Shown: positions 23,336 through 43,249, counted from the stretch's first letter. The stretch is DNA of 64,000 nucleotides from Rhizopus arrhizus (GCA_024220505.1 JAKZZE010000004.1:2294001-2358000); one strand, 5' to 3'. Translations and numbers: made by a program. The notes: generated by a model from the letters alone, not told the origin.

Positions 23336-24690
23336 TGCAGAAAAGAGAAAAAAAAAAAAGAACCTTCCCTTTTTTTAGTTACTGTTTTTTTTTTTTTTTT
23401 TTTATTTTGCATTAAAAAAAATACGATATGGTAAGCTTAAACCGAGGTACCAATTAATTGAACTAGAGGGATGCATAGCAGTTTTACTGTAATATTCAAG
23501 TCATACGTTATTTGACTATATCTACATTAGAAATATCCTATTGTTTTTGAGAATTGCAATTAGTGCTGTATTGTTTAAGGGTTTCATACTTACTCAAATA
23601 TGAGGAAGATTGGTAAAATCTCGTCGGATGACCCAACAGTAGCTAAAAGCAACGATTTACTCATCTTGAAGATAACAAGGGTTCAGTGGCAGCAGAATAA
23701 TAGAACTAAAAATGTTAATTCCAAATATAATTAGTTGTAAATAAAGGAATGTAGTAATTTTTTAATGATAGTGTTATTTGACACTGTGTTCAGAAGCAAG
23801 TTCTTAACAAAAAATGAATACTTCTAAATTCTCAGTAGTTTTGATGTTGAAGAAATTTCTTTACATTATATTAGGACAAATTTGAAATACAGTACCAGGT
23901 GCAAGGTTATCTTCAACATTGTGTTTGAAGATTTAATTTAATGCAGGATTATACAAGTATGCCACTCGTGTCTTCTAGAATGTGATACGATAATCAGCCC
24001 TTCTTTAAGTTAAACCAGCCTCAGCCAAGCTTCACGTAGAACGAGTTTAAAAATGAATTGCCTGATTCACGCATTTAGTATGTCCAAAAAACATCTGTTG
24101 GCGATTATCGTAAAGCGTTTTAAGATTTATAAGCCAAATGATACGACTCTTCTTCTCTTTGCTGTCAGCATTGTCTTTGATATTAAGATAGCTTTCATAA
24201 GCTGTCATAACATCTAAAAATCAGTATGCAAAAAAATAATTCACATCATTTATGTCAAATAGCTAATTTTTGCTATTTTCTTAAAACCAGACGGCTTTTG
24301 TAATATTAATGATAATCCAAGAAATAAAATTAAGCTTTTTATTTTTCTTAAGATTAATATTATTCGCTTTATGATATCTTACTTAGAAACTATGTTAAGA
24401 AAATCTATATCCCAGTAATTGGTCTTATTTTTACTCTATCTTGATTTTAGTAAGCATAAAAAACGAAGGTTGTGCATTACTGCTGCTTTTTTGCAAATTG
24501 TTCATATTTAAAATAACGTATTATCATTGTACCACCATGCCTTAAAACTAACTACAATCTGTAAATTTGAGAAAAGTCCTTACATTTATTTTTAAAGTCA
24601 GGAAGGTACAGTTATTTGAAACTCTGTTCAGCACTTTTTCTTTCTTTCTTGCATCCAGCTTTACTCATCTACACTAGAAGAACAGCCAGA
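23336..24690. other. Intergenic between divergent REP and BEACH genes
   Basis: No gene seen. Poly-A and poly-T tracts at 23347-23402 lie directly upstream of the REP start codon. The rest is AT-rich and presumably holds both promoters. Extra 5' exons of the BEACH gene cannot be excluded. Confidence 0.5.
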
Positions 24691-33169
<8,479 letters not shown>

Positions 33170-33434
33170 CATATCCCTTTTATGTAGAAGATAAATAATT
33201 AAAATTTGTGTATACCTTATTCCTTAGTGCCAATGGTACTATTATTTCTAGCCTGGATAATGTACTCTTAAGCTGTTACTGTGAACGGTTGATTTATTAT
33301 ACCATATTCGTGCAACAAATACTCTTCTATTTTATCTTGTGTTACTTACCACTGCTTTTAATCACGTGATTATTGTTATCTATTAAGTAAGCAGAGTCAG
33401 CTTTCTTTCCCAGCATTTTTACTTTCAAGCAAAA

Positions 33435-34785
33435 ATGGAGTTTATGAGTGCCCTGGGCTCTCAGGAGGACGCATATCGTCCTTCATTATTTGAACTTGTT
33501 GCTCAAGACAAACTAAAAGAATTGCTTCAACCAGCTATACAATACATCTTGGCCGTAATTATCCAAAAAAAAAAGATAGTATTTTTAAAATGAAGTGTAG
33601 ATTTATGCACAACGCTATCCTCGTTTATTGCTGAGAATTGTAAATAATCATGAAGAATTTTATGCTATAATGATGTTGTTGATCGAACGTCATTACTTGA
33701 AAGAATGGAGTAAAGTATGAACGACATTATAATAGTTTGCAATGATTAATGTCGTATTTTTATAAAGGCGGATCTTTTGCTGAGAACTTTTACGGTTTAA
33801 AAAGAATATCTTCAGCATCAGTAACTAATTTTGCTTCTCCCATCAACTCAAAGACTCCAAGTTTATCAACTAAAGACATCAACAAATCTTTGTTAGTTTT
33901 GGTTGGACTGCCTTATATCAAATGCAAACTTGATCTCTTTTATCAACAAATAGCTAGCCCTTCCAACTCAATATTGGGCGATGATGATGAGCAACATGAA
34001 ATTGAAAATGAAGAATTAGAAGACAATAATACAAAGCCATCTAGAAAGTTAGCTATTCAGCTTAAAAGATTGTTTAAAAAAGTATATCCAATCATCAATT
34101 TCATCTATCATGTATCTAACTTGGGATACAACATTGCTTACATGTTTGAAAAAACACGATATTATACACCTTGGTTACATCTTATTGGCATAGAAGTAAA
34201 ACGTATGGACATGAATGATTATGTAAGACCTATTGATGCTTATATACATATAAAAACTCATTCCTATTTTATGAAGCGTGCTTATTATGAAAAGACAGCT
34301 AAACCTGTTACTCAAAGCATTTCACTGAAGAGTCCTTTAAAATCTATGTCAGCAATTGTTAGTAAAGTAATAGAATATTTAAAAGTTCTGTTACCAATGT
34401 CTATATTCTTCTTCAAATTCCTTGAGTGGTGGTACTCGTCTGAATTTTCTCGCAGCAATACATTTAGTCAAGGAGAAAATGATGAAAATACTGTACCTCC
34501 GCCTGAAAAAATAAAAGTAAGAGCTCATTTGTATATCTTATTACATATATACTAATCTTATCACAGCCACATCCTAATGGCACCACTGTTCCAAATAAGC
34601 CAAACACCTGCCCATTGTGTCTTAATAATCCAATCAATAATCCAACCGCTATGCCCTCGGGATATGTGTTTTGCTATACTTGTGTATATCATTATTTGCA
34701 AGAAAATGGTAGATGTCCAGTGACATGGATCAGAGTATCAAAGGATCCAAAGAATTTAACCAAACTGTATGCTGATGCCATGTAG
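33435..34785 (+). CDS. PEX12: Peroxin-12, RING-type peroxisomal E3 subunit
   Basis: Member of the Pex2-Pex10-Pex12 complex that ubiquitinates Pex5 during peroxisomal matrix protein import. Four exons (33435-33554, 33601-33709, 33768-34516, 34567-34785) splice in phase to 398 aa. It starts MEFMSALGSQEDAYRPSLFE with the family's YRPSLFEL motif, then LLLRIVNNHEEFYA and SFAENFYGLKR, all classic Pex12 blocks. An acidic insert occurs at about residues 150-165. Hydrophobic membrane segments follow. The C-terminal zinc-binding domain (about 340-385) is CPLCLNNPINNPTA...GYVFCYTC...GRCPVT, with the incomplete RING typical of Pex12. Same strand as the BEACH gene, 265 bp downstream. Confidence 0.93.
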
Positions 34786-35333
34786 GATGTACAATAATAA
34801 AATATGTATAATTGAATAAGAGAGAATACTTTATAACTTTTAAATATATACAAGAAACTATGGAAGTTATATAAATGAATAAATGATGCTTTATACAAAG
34901 TAATAGCTTTAAATACTTGATAACAAGAACTCAACGACTAAAATTCGCCATTCATTTGCTAAAGAGAGACAGTATAATAAAATGGATTATCAATTGTAAT
35001 GACTGATAATAATTTCGCAAACTGTTGCAATCATGAAATGAAAGTAAGCATAACTATATTAAAGATATTACAGTGACTATATACAATTGGTGGATGCGTT
35101 TGCTTTTATTAAAGCTTACAAAACATTTTACAAACAAGTTTAAAACTATTTTTAAGGCATCTCTTAATGAAAAAACGTAGCTTTCGTATCAAACGTTGCA
35201 AAAGTAACTAACCGTCAAACAATGAGAGTCGTCAAGGACGAAGCAGATGAAATTGGATCATTTATGAATAATTAAGTCGAAAAGCTACTTTAGATGAGAT
35301 TTAAGTTCATGTTTATCTCAAAACGTTAGCATT
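34786..35333. other. Intergenic between convergent PEX12 and mitofissin genes
   Basis: No gene seen; AT-rich sequence with AATAAA-like signals near 34797 and 35100 region. Confidence 0.5.
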
Positions 35334-35631
35334 TTATTGATTAAATGCAATTTCTGTTTTAGTTGAAGTAAAATATGAAGAACGATTCAAATAAAGCAAA
35401 GTCTTGTTAAATACCCATTCTCCAAAATCAAGATATCTTTCAATATAATCCCTGATGGCTTTATTTTGTATTTCTTTAGTTGCGATCCTAAAATGTGGGG
35501 GGGAAAGGTTTAAACAAGTGTTTGTATTATTAGATAGTAACAAGTTACTGAATTCCTGTCGAATTCTTTATTCCAGCCAATACCGTTGAGATTAACACAG
35601 CATCAAAAGCATAATGAATCAATTTACCCAT
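35334..35631 (-). CDS. ATG44: Mitofissin (DUF1748 family, Atg44/Mdi1-like)
   Basis: Small mitochondrial intermembrane-space protein; in yeasts this family drives mitochondrial fission needed for mitophagy. Two exons (35631-35549, 35487-35334) around a 61-bp intron splice in phase to 78 aa. The sequence opens MGKLIHYAFDAVLISTVLAG and continues IKNSTGIQ, then YLDFGEWVFNKT, which are the diagnostic DUF1748 blocks (amphipathic N-terminal helix, then a second helix). Length matches the family (about 70-90 aa). There is no presequence, as in known members. Family identity rests on recognition of the conserved N-terminus; functional equivalence to Atg44 is inferred. Confidence 0.87.
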
Positions 35632-36278
35632 TTCAAAAGAAAACGAAGAAATAAAGAAGAGGAAAAGAAAATATATTGTTACAACTGGTAAATCCTATAA
35701 ATAACCATCAGTACTCAAGTTGAATATTTTATCTGTTCTGGTTTTAATGATATTTAAACAGGTCATTTGGACAACATCTAAATAAGCTGTATTCATTCAT
35801 TATTAAATTGCATAGACTATTGACTGACAACAAATATAAATATAATCAATAAAAGTGTATGATCAGTAAAGAACTTGTCTAAATAAGAAGCTATATGGTA
35901 AATTAAAGGACGAGAAAAACGAAGAAATAAAGTAACTGAAAAGATATTTGCGATAATGAGCATAATCATAATGATAAAATAGTTTTATTTTCTCAATTTT
36001 AAACTTGCTTTTAAAATAAATAATAATCAAAAAGTTAATTTGGTAAGCATCTCATAACCAAAAGTTGACAAAGAAAAGCATTATCATTTCTACCATCTGT
36101 GTCAACAACAACTTGTCAAGTATGCTTGGCTTAGGCATATCTGATCACACTCGTATTACAGCAATCTTCTTTGTAATTACTATTTTATACTAAAGTATCA
36201 TTAGATCTACCTTCATTAAAACGTTTGGTATACATCAGCAGATTTTGCTGTCTTTCTAATTGGATGGAACAGAGTCTT
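35632..36278. other. Intergenic, no gene seen
   Basis: AT-rich DNA between mitofissin and the LINE insertion. No coding, RNA or repeat feature recognised. Confidence 0.5.
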
Positions 36279-36289
36279 ACGAGAGAGTA
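36279..36289. repeat. Target-site duplication of the LINE, 3' copy
   Basis: ACGAGAGAGTA (plus strand) directly follows the LINE's A-tail end (CATAAAAAAAT on the minus strand). The same 11-mer recurs at 41560-41570 at the other end. Confidence 0.8.
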
Positions 36290-36327
36290 ATTTTTTTATG
36301 TATGAGGAGTTTATTCTTGTGCCGCCT

Positions 36328-39300
36328 TTAGACGTACATTGTAAGAAAGCATTTAAATAGATAGAATAAAAGTATAAAATTAATGTGATATCTGATCATT
36401 GTCTTGGAATTCTTTCTGATAAAGATTTTCTTGATGCATTCTGCGGAGGAGCATAGTAGCTCTAGCAGCTGCTTCATTTGGCCAAAAGGGCGATCCATCA
36501 AAATATGTTTCCAATGAGTTCGCCAGAGGCACAGTACACCACAGGCGATTACTTGGAAAGAATCAAGTTGCCAGTGCGGACTCACTATGGCTGAGATTGT
36601 GTGGGGTCGGGAGATTTCTTCAAAAGTCAGACGTGGGGTCTGTTCTAAGAAACGAGTTGAAAGTGTATCCCACATAGGCTGTTTAAATGGACAAGACCAG
36701 AAGAAATGTTCATCAAATTCGATTGCTCCACACGGCATGCATCTTTCATCAGTAATAGTGTTTGGCATGATTTTGTGCAATCGGGATTGTGTTGGCAGCT
36801 TGGAATGATAGAGTCGCCAAAGAATGGTTCGTGCTGGATGCGGAATTGAGGCGTGCCAAAACTGTGTCCAGGATGACTTGTTGGTTCGAGGGTAATGAGA
36901 AGGTAAACTAACTAGCGGGAGCTTGTAAATATGACGGAACCATTTTGTTGATATATTTTCAACTGGTGTGCCATCTGGTAAAGGTGATCTAAGTAGAGAA
37001 TGAAATTCCGGTTCAGGGGGTGGAAAACCCAAAGAGGAGATAACAAGACCAAGTGAGAGATCAGACGTGCTTCTTAGAGCTGCAAAAAAGTTTTCTTCCT
37101 TAACGTGACCTAGTGAGAGGAGGTCAAAATATGTTTCAAATCGATTACGTTATTTTCTTGATAGAAAGGAAGTGATTGGGGTAAGCTTTCCATCTATATT
37201 GTTAAATCTATATAAGTCTTTAACCAAATTTGATTTCTAATAGTTGCAAGTGTGGTAAGGATCATTGGTAAGCAGTAATGGGCATATACGGCTCAAAGGG
37301 ATCTCTAAAGCTGAGCTAGAGTTCAGTGCCGTCCAATCGATCTCGAAATCTATTTGACCAAAAGTGTTGAATAATGAGTTAAAACAACCAAGTCTGTTTA
37401 AATCGGTAGTGCGTCGCTCAGGAAATAGTAGAGGCAATAATGGTGATGGCGCAAATGATAAGGCATAGAGAGTGTATTTCATGAGGCTGGTAGCAAAGGA
37501 ATCTGGATTGGTTGCTTGGTCGGATGAAAGGAGCAGTGGAGTAAGCCATCGTAACTGCAAGGCAGAGTGTTGTGTCGATGGGTTCAGTATAGCGATACCA
37601 CCCTCGTTACGTGATCGCTGACAGTCTTGGAATTTCTCAAACGGAAAGTTCTTTTGTTTCAAAAATGATATAATCACCGTACGTATCCGCTGAAAGAAAT
37701 TTTGAGGAGGTGACAAAACCCTTATACTATGCCAAACACGACTAAGGAGGAGTGAGTTGGCAATCATGCTGCGACCTAATATGGACAACCGTCGCTGTGA
37801 GAGGATGGTAGCATATTTCTCGATTTTTACAATAAGGCTATCTAAATAACTAGACAGTTGTTGAGCACTGCTTGTGAGAGGATATCCAAGATAAGTGGTG
37901 GCTGAAGATGCCCGTTTGTCATGCCACTGGATGATTCCGTTAGCAAAGAGCGTTTGTCTCCAATCATGGTGGTCTTCCACTGAAAGGGAGACAGCCATAG
38001 TCTTGCCACGATTCAAACGAGCGTTGGAAGCTTTGACATATAGAGACACTAAATATAATAGTGCCTGCAATTCTGTAGGTCGTGTAAGGAAGACCAGGAC
38101 ATCGTCTGCATAGGCTAGTGCCTTCAATTGTGGCGATGATATTGGCAGGGAGGTAAAATTAGGCTGCTGCGGTCTAAGGAATGTAAATCGCGAGATAAGT
38201 GGAGAGGACCATATAGCACGTAGCAATGGTTCTATTGCCAAATTGAAAAGTAGGGGAGAAAGGGGGTCTCCTTGGCGTAAGCCTCTATCTTGCGAAATCG
38301 GTGCCATGAGGAAACCATTAACGTTTATACAAAGAGAAGTCCCAAAAAACAGGAAGATAATGCTGACAACCAATGGTTGTGGGAAGCCATATTTATCTAG
38401 ACATGCTTGTAAATACTGAAGATGCACTCGGTCATAAGCTTTCTCTTGATCCAAAAGTAAAGCAATACCAGGGAGCTTCATTCTTTGAGCGACATCCATT
38501 ACGAGTCGAGTGGTAGCCCCATTGTCTGCTATGAAACGGTTAGGCATAAATACCGTCTGGTGCATGTCGATCAGGTGAGGCAGTACGTCATTGACTCTTG
38601 TTGCTAGCAATCTAGTGTAGATTTTTGCATCCGCGCATATCAAAGAGATAAGCCTCCAGTTTTTTAATTGACTTCGATCTCCTTTTTTTGGTAAAAGGAT
38701 TGCAATTGATTGTTGCCAAGTAGCAGGAAATTTACTATACTGGAGAGCAGTGTTGAGTACTTTCGTGAATAGGTGAATACAGAAAGGGTGCTGCAGCAGA
38801 AGTTGTAGCAGCTCGTAAGGAATGCCATCCACGCCCGGGCTGCTGTGGGATGGTGCTCTAGAAGCGCACGTAAGTACCTCCTCTTCGGTCCATTCAGATG
38901 TTAAAGCATTATTTGTAGCTGGATCAAAGCAAGTTGAGGGAGGAGTCTGTGTCAGCAGTTCCCCCAACGCCTCATAGTCAATTGGGTCAGGAGAGTATAG
39001 CTGCTTGTAAAATTGTTTAGCGCAATTGTTGAGCTGGTTTGGAGAGCGAACCAAGTATCTCTCTGAAGAAAGAAGTTCGTGGATAGCCTGTTTTTGAGTA
39101 CGGGCCTTGATTGTCTTATAGAAGTATGAATTAGAGCGTTCACCGTGTTCTCGCCAACGTAAACCAGACCTTAGGGCAAGGGTACTTACTGAGAAATCGG
39201 CCATTTGGTCGAGCTGGGCCTCAGCATGACTTAACGCATCTGCGGCATGCTCGAATTGTTGATGTCTGAGGAGTTTGCGTCTCTGCCGTTGCAGGTAAGC

Positions 39301-40197
39301 TTCCTTTCGTCGAAGCTTGGCATGCAATTTGTGAGAGAAGGCTTGAATGAAACCTTTCAGAACAATCTTAAAGTGGTCCCATTGGGAAGGAGCGTTAAGG
39401 TCTGGAATGTATCGTGAGGCAGCGTCACAAAACGATTTTAATTCTTTTCTAAAGCTCAAATCTTGCACAAGATAAGGATCGCGCCGCCATATACCTGGAC
39501 CAGACCGTTGTGTTCCAAAAAAGAGATTGATAGAGACAGCTGAGTGATCACAGTGTGGAACATATTGGACAGCAGGTCGAGAAACATTATATTTGAGATC
39601 AGTAGTGACTAACAAAAAATCAATAGTAGAAATATTACTGAATGTAGGCATGTTACGATATTCTTGATCGGAGTAGATGGGATCATGCCAGAAGCGATGG
39701 ATCCAGTGTTGCCATTCCACATCACGATCAGACCTGATTGATTTGTGTATGTTATGATTGAAGTCACTCATAAGAATGCAGCGACCTTCTGGTGCCTGAT
39801 GAAACTGAAGCAGTCGGTTGGATTCACATAAGAAGTTAAGACGTGCTGTACTAGTGGCAGGAGCATATATAACATATATAGTAAGTGGTTCAAATAAATT
39901 GGAGTTGTGCGTAACCGTGGTTGCCAAAATCCGTCCATCGATAGAGGACCATAGTGGAAGGATTGAAGGAAATCAGACCACAGTGGTGAGACCAGTTGCT
40001 AGCTGAAGCTTGTAAGATCATATCAAAACTATTTTGTAGTTGTTCAGTAGAAGCATGTGTCTCTTGTAGAGCAAGTAAATCGTAAGGGAATGAGCGTAAA
40101 ATTTGAGAAAAAGAGCGACCAGAGCTAGTTAATATTTTTTAAGACCTCGACAATTAAGTGAGGCCAAGGAGACATGAGAGTTATTTCTCATACTCAT
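36328..40197 (-). pseudogene. LINE ORF2, AP-endonuclease and reverse transcriptase
   Basis: Starts at ATG 40197. The APE-type endonuclease is recognisable (SLASLNCRG, LLALQETHAS, MSDFNHN, HCDHSAVSI) but is broken by two one-base frameshifts near 40138-40143 and 39960-39990. The RT domain follows in a long open frame from 39927, with VDGIPYELL, LLPKKGDRSQLKNWR, LDQEKAYDRV, QGDPLSPLLFN and the catalytic LAYADDVLVF. A TAG (37237-37239) and TAA (37150-37152), both in frame, cut the C-terminal part. That part ends with a Cys/His cluster (CMPCGAIEFDEHFFWSCP) typical of L1-like ORF2 zinc-ribbon ends. By family it nicks target DNA and primes reverse transcription there. Confidence 0.88.
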
Positions 40198-41542
40198 AGT
40201 AAAGGTTCAGAGATGTTGCCCCTATCGTCTGAAGACGAATGGGTGACTACAGCACCCTCACGGGAATATTGTGCAAGAACCACTTGGTTACTTTCCTCAT
40301 TTTGTAGTTCCTCGACCTCTTGGCTATCAATTAGCATTTTGTCAGTTTCTTCTTCATCTTGACTATCGTCACTGCTTTCTTCGGACTCCTCCGGTGGCAC
40401 ATAGTCTGAATCATCTATGCCATTAATGTCGATATCACTGTATTTATCGACCGTCTGCTCTGGAGAAAAGTTGGTAGAGGTGTACCCTCCAGAACTGGAG
40501 GCTACAGGATCAATCGTAGCATACTTTGATGCAGAGGTACTGAGATCGATTTTCTCGGTCTTCGAGCCGTTGGAATCGTCAGGTTGGCTGGCAATCATTG
40601 ACTGAGTGATAGTGGTAGAGCTCACATGGGATTCGGTTCTTGCTCTTTTCTCCCATACATTGGGTGATCCTATCTTAGGACAATTCCTAACAAGATGTTC
40701 GAGATTCTTGCAAGCATAGCAGCGTTTGATATTTTGGCGCTGAAGTCGTTGGCAGCCAGACTTAGTATGGCCCGGTTTGTGGCAGTAGAAACAATGTTTC
40801 TCCATACCTCTCCATGTGGCTAGAATGATACGATGATGGCCAAGCGAGATCTCATGTGTTAGTGAGCGATAGACATTGGCATCGTTGTCAGCTACATCCA
40901 ACATAATATATCCCTTCCCAAAAAATAACTTCGTTTTAGGATCTAAGTAAAGGCCAACATGCAAGACCTTGCCATATTGGCTAAACACCTCTTGGAGGAG
41001 TGGACTAAGTTCGGATGGTCGAAGGATAGGCAATTTATCCAAAGATATTTTGTAAACACTACTCTCAGCCGAAAGAGTGGCTGTTCCAAAAAGAGTGAAA
41101 TTTTCCAAAGTAATGCCAACTGTGCATGCTCTGTCCCGTGCTGCGATGGTATCAAAAGCTACGACAGTTCCCTTTACTGAGCCTTGCTGTGTATCTACGC
41201 CACCAATTGCTTCAGGATATTGAATGGATAAAGCTGTTAAAAATTCATCTATTGTGACGTTTGTTGATTGTAAGTCAAAGACAGCACTGTTTTTTCTGTA
41301 GACTGGATCCATAATCGTTCATTGCGTTTTTGACGTGATGTTGCTTTAGCTTCTTTGTCTTCAAAGACTGTAATAACTTGCCTCTTAGTAAGCTTAGAGT
41401 AGACCCTGAACGTCTGACAAATGCTCGCTGCTATCATCGATGTGGAAGATGTAGAGAGATCTGCCTTGGGATTGTTGAATTGGTCTCCAATAGGAGACGG
41501 GCTGTGATTGGATGGATCTTTGTGTAACATTTGAATGTGCAA
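40194..41542 (-). pseudogene. LINE ORF1, nucleic-acid-binding protein with two CCHC knuckles
   Basis: The N-terminal part is read 41542 to about 41300, and the main part to TGA 40194. They join only if one A is added to the A6 run at about 41290-41295; both sides read as protein, and overlapping translations (YRKNSAVFDLQ) show the shift. The middle region looks like an RRM-type fold (VLHVGLYLDPKTKLFFGKGY). Two CX2CX4HX4C zinc knuckles follow (CFYCHKPGHTKSGC and CYACKNLEHLVRNC), then an acidic Ser-rich tail. The role, by family, is to coat LINE RNA in a ribonucleoprotein. Its stop overlaps the ORF2 start (ATGA). Confidence 0.82.
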
Positions 41543-41559
41543 AAGACCTTTTCACATTC
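41533..41559 (-). repeat. Hairpin at the exact 5' end of the LINE
   Basis: GAATGTG-AAAAG-GT-CTTTT-G-CACATTC folds into a 12-bp stem with a 2-nt loop and one bulged base. Its outer end coincides with the target duplication boundary, and ORF1 begins about 29 nt inside. Confidence 0.7.
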
Positions 41560-41570
41560 ACGAGAGAGTA
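41560..41570. repeat. Target-site duplication of the LINE, 5' copy
   Basis: ACGAGAGAGTA, identical to 36279-36289. Confidence 0.8.
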
Positions 41571-41590
41571 GTTTTATTCAAAAGTATTTA

Positions 41591-41669
41591 CACTATTTTC
41601 ACAAATTATTCGTGCAGCTTCAGGAAAAAAATTCGTGCAGTTTAAAAATAAAAATTGATTCAGACTCAG
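41591..41669. repeat. Left 79-bp terminal inverted repeat of the mariner element
   Basis: Begins CACTATTTTCACAAATTATT and ends at ...GACTCAG; inverse of 43165-43243. Confidence 0.9.
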
Positions 41670-41744
41670 AAAAGAAATTCATTTAAATTATTTTTAAAAA
41701 TTCATACATTTATTGGTGCATGAACTGCACGAAAAAAAAAAATA

Positions 41745-43062
41745 CTACATTGGTTTACGGCTCAAACAATCCTCGAACCTAGTAGCTGAGTATCTACAAA
41801 ACCCTTGAAGATCACTCAAAAGGACCTTGTTGCATGCATCTCCAATTCTAGACGACATTGTCTCTTCCTGTAAAAGCTCTTCTCTTTTCAGTTTGCTTTT
41901 ACACGCTGACCAGAATTGCTCAATCGGGTTGAGTTCAGGGGAGTAAGCTGGAAGATAAACACAGCCGTAGCCGCGTTGTTCAATGTATTTTCTAATATCA
42001 GCATTCTTGTGGATAGGAGCATTGTCCATGACAATATAATTGCCCTGAAATTGCTCATGCTGATCTAAAACGTCAAGAGTACTTGCAATAAAATTGAAGT
42101 AATGACCCGTGACGGTTCCGCCTTTGGTATTTTGAGTATTCTGGGTACTACCTGCCGCCTTTCTCTTCTTCGAAGGGATGGGTGCTTTTGGTCTTCTTAC
42201 CTTGATGTTTACTACACCGTAAGGAGATATAGCACCCAAAATAGTTGTTGTTTTGGCTCTGGTTTTGGGTACAACCACAACGGCACGGCTTCCTTTCTTT
42301 GACCATGCTACAGGACGCTTCATATTGACATGGAACGCTGCTTCATCAATGAAAATGCAGTTGCTCGTAAAATCAAGGTCTGTTTCACTCCATCTTACTA
42401 CCCAGTCGTATCTCTCCTGAATTTTTTCTGGACTATTTCTTTCCAGTGAGTGAAAATGTGCTTTCTTCAAACTGATTCTACACTTTTTGGTTACAAAATT
42501 GTAAAGAGCAGTTTTCGAAATAGACAAGTCGACAAACTTGCTTGTCAAACTGTCCACCATCTCTTCCAAAACTAAGCTTGGCTTATCGTCAATAAGCTCT
42601 TTTAACAATTGCTCATGCTCTTCTCTCAAGGCTGATGGCCTTCCTACAGGCCTGCCACTACCTTTTTTTCTTCCAATTTCTTCCTCTGGATTCTCATTTT
42701 CCTTTTTGTACCAGCTTTGAGCGGTAGTCTCTGGCATTTTAAGGGCTCTAGCAGCTTCTCTTATATCCATGTTTTTCTCATAAATAAGAAAAAAAAAACT
42801 GTTCTTTATCCTCAGGCTTGTAGCGTCTGTAGGTTTTCTTTCCTTTTTCTGATATTTGATTTTTATCAGGCTTCTCGGATAGCTTCTTTTCTTTTTCTTG
42901 CTTCACTCTCTCAGGTGGTTTCAGGTCAAGATAATGATTCAAATCCGTTACATTTTCAAGCGGATAAGTTTCATCATCTACTTCCATATCGACCGTAAAA
43001 ACTTCGTTTCCTTGGTCGTCTAACATATTTCCTTTTCCATCTTCGTGAATAAAAGAGTCCAT
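41745..43062 (-). pseudogene. Tc1-type (DD34E) transposase, one frameshift
   Basis: Start chosen at ATG 43062 (MDSFIHEDG). The N-terminal 95 residues are acidic then basic. At a T10 run (minus strand, 42788-42797) the frame shifts; with nine T it would read straight into the helix-turn-helix (MDIREAARALKMPETTAQSW). A second DNA-binding part with GRPVGRPSAL follows, then the catalytic core. The DDE triad is visible: Asp in CIFIDEAAFH, Asp in YIVMDNAPIH, and Glu in SPELNPIEQFW exactly 34 residues on (DD34E). A Lys/Arg-rich insert (KAPIPSKKRKAAGS) lies between the first two. Transposase by family; activity depends on whether the T run is real or is bypassed. Confidence 0.87.
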
Positions 43063-43164
43063 ACTGAATTGAGTATTGAAGTGAAAAAAAAGGGGCTGAT
43101 ATTGCACGAAGTTTTTCCCTTTAAGTGCTCGAAATTGTTTTCTTTTATTGGATGAAGATTAATC

Positions 43165-43243
43165 CTGAGTCTGAATCAATTTTTATTTTTAAACTGCACG
43201 AATTTTTTTCCTGAAGCTGCACGAATAATTTGTGAAAATGGTG
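43165..43243. repeat. Right 79-bp terminal inverted repeat of the mariner element
   Basis: Inverse copy of the left repeat, ending ...GAAAATGGTG next to TA. Confidence 0.9.
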
Positions 43244-43249
43244 TATGTG

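Larger units (their letters stand above)
36290..41559 (-). mobile_element. Full-length L1-like LINE (5.27 kb), inactive
   Basis: Non-LTR retrotransposon lying on the minus strand. It runs from a 5' hairpin at 41559 through ORF1 (gag-like) and ORF2 (endonuclease-RT) to a short 3' UTR with AATAAA and an A7 end at 36291. It is bounded by an 11-bp target duplication. Both ORFs are damaged: ORF1 by one frameshift, ORF2 by two frameshifts in the endonuclease region and two nonsense codons after the RT. The element is GC-richer than the surrounding DNA. Full length with matching duplications implies a fairly recent insertion, while the breaks mean it cannot move by itself as read. Confidence 0.9.
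41591..43243 (-). mobile_element. Tc1/mariner DNA transposon (1,653 bp)
   Basis: Two 79-bp terminal inverted repeats (41591-41669 and 43165-43243) match except for one visible terminal difference, CACT versus CACC. They are flanked by TA on each side (41589-41590, 43244-43245), the Tc1/mariner target. Each repeat contains the string ATTCGTGCAG twice (about 41610 and 41632 on the left), probably paired transposase-binding sites. The element carries one transposase gene on the minus strand. It landed 19 bp outside the LINE's target duplication. Confidence 0.93.

Noticed and set aside
37895..38113. Plus-strand frames inside LINE ORF2 and the mariner (also 40417-40605, 42538-42720)
   Set aside because: Shadows of the minus-strand retrotransposon and transposase frames.
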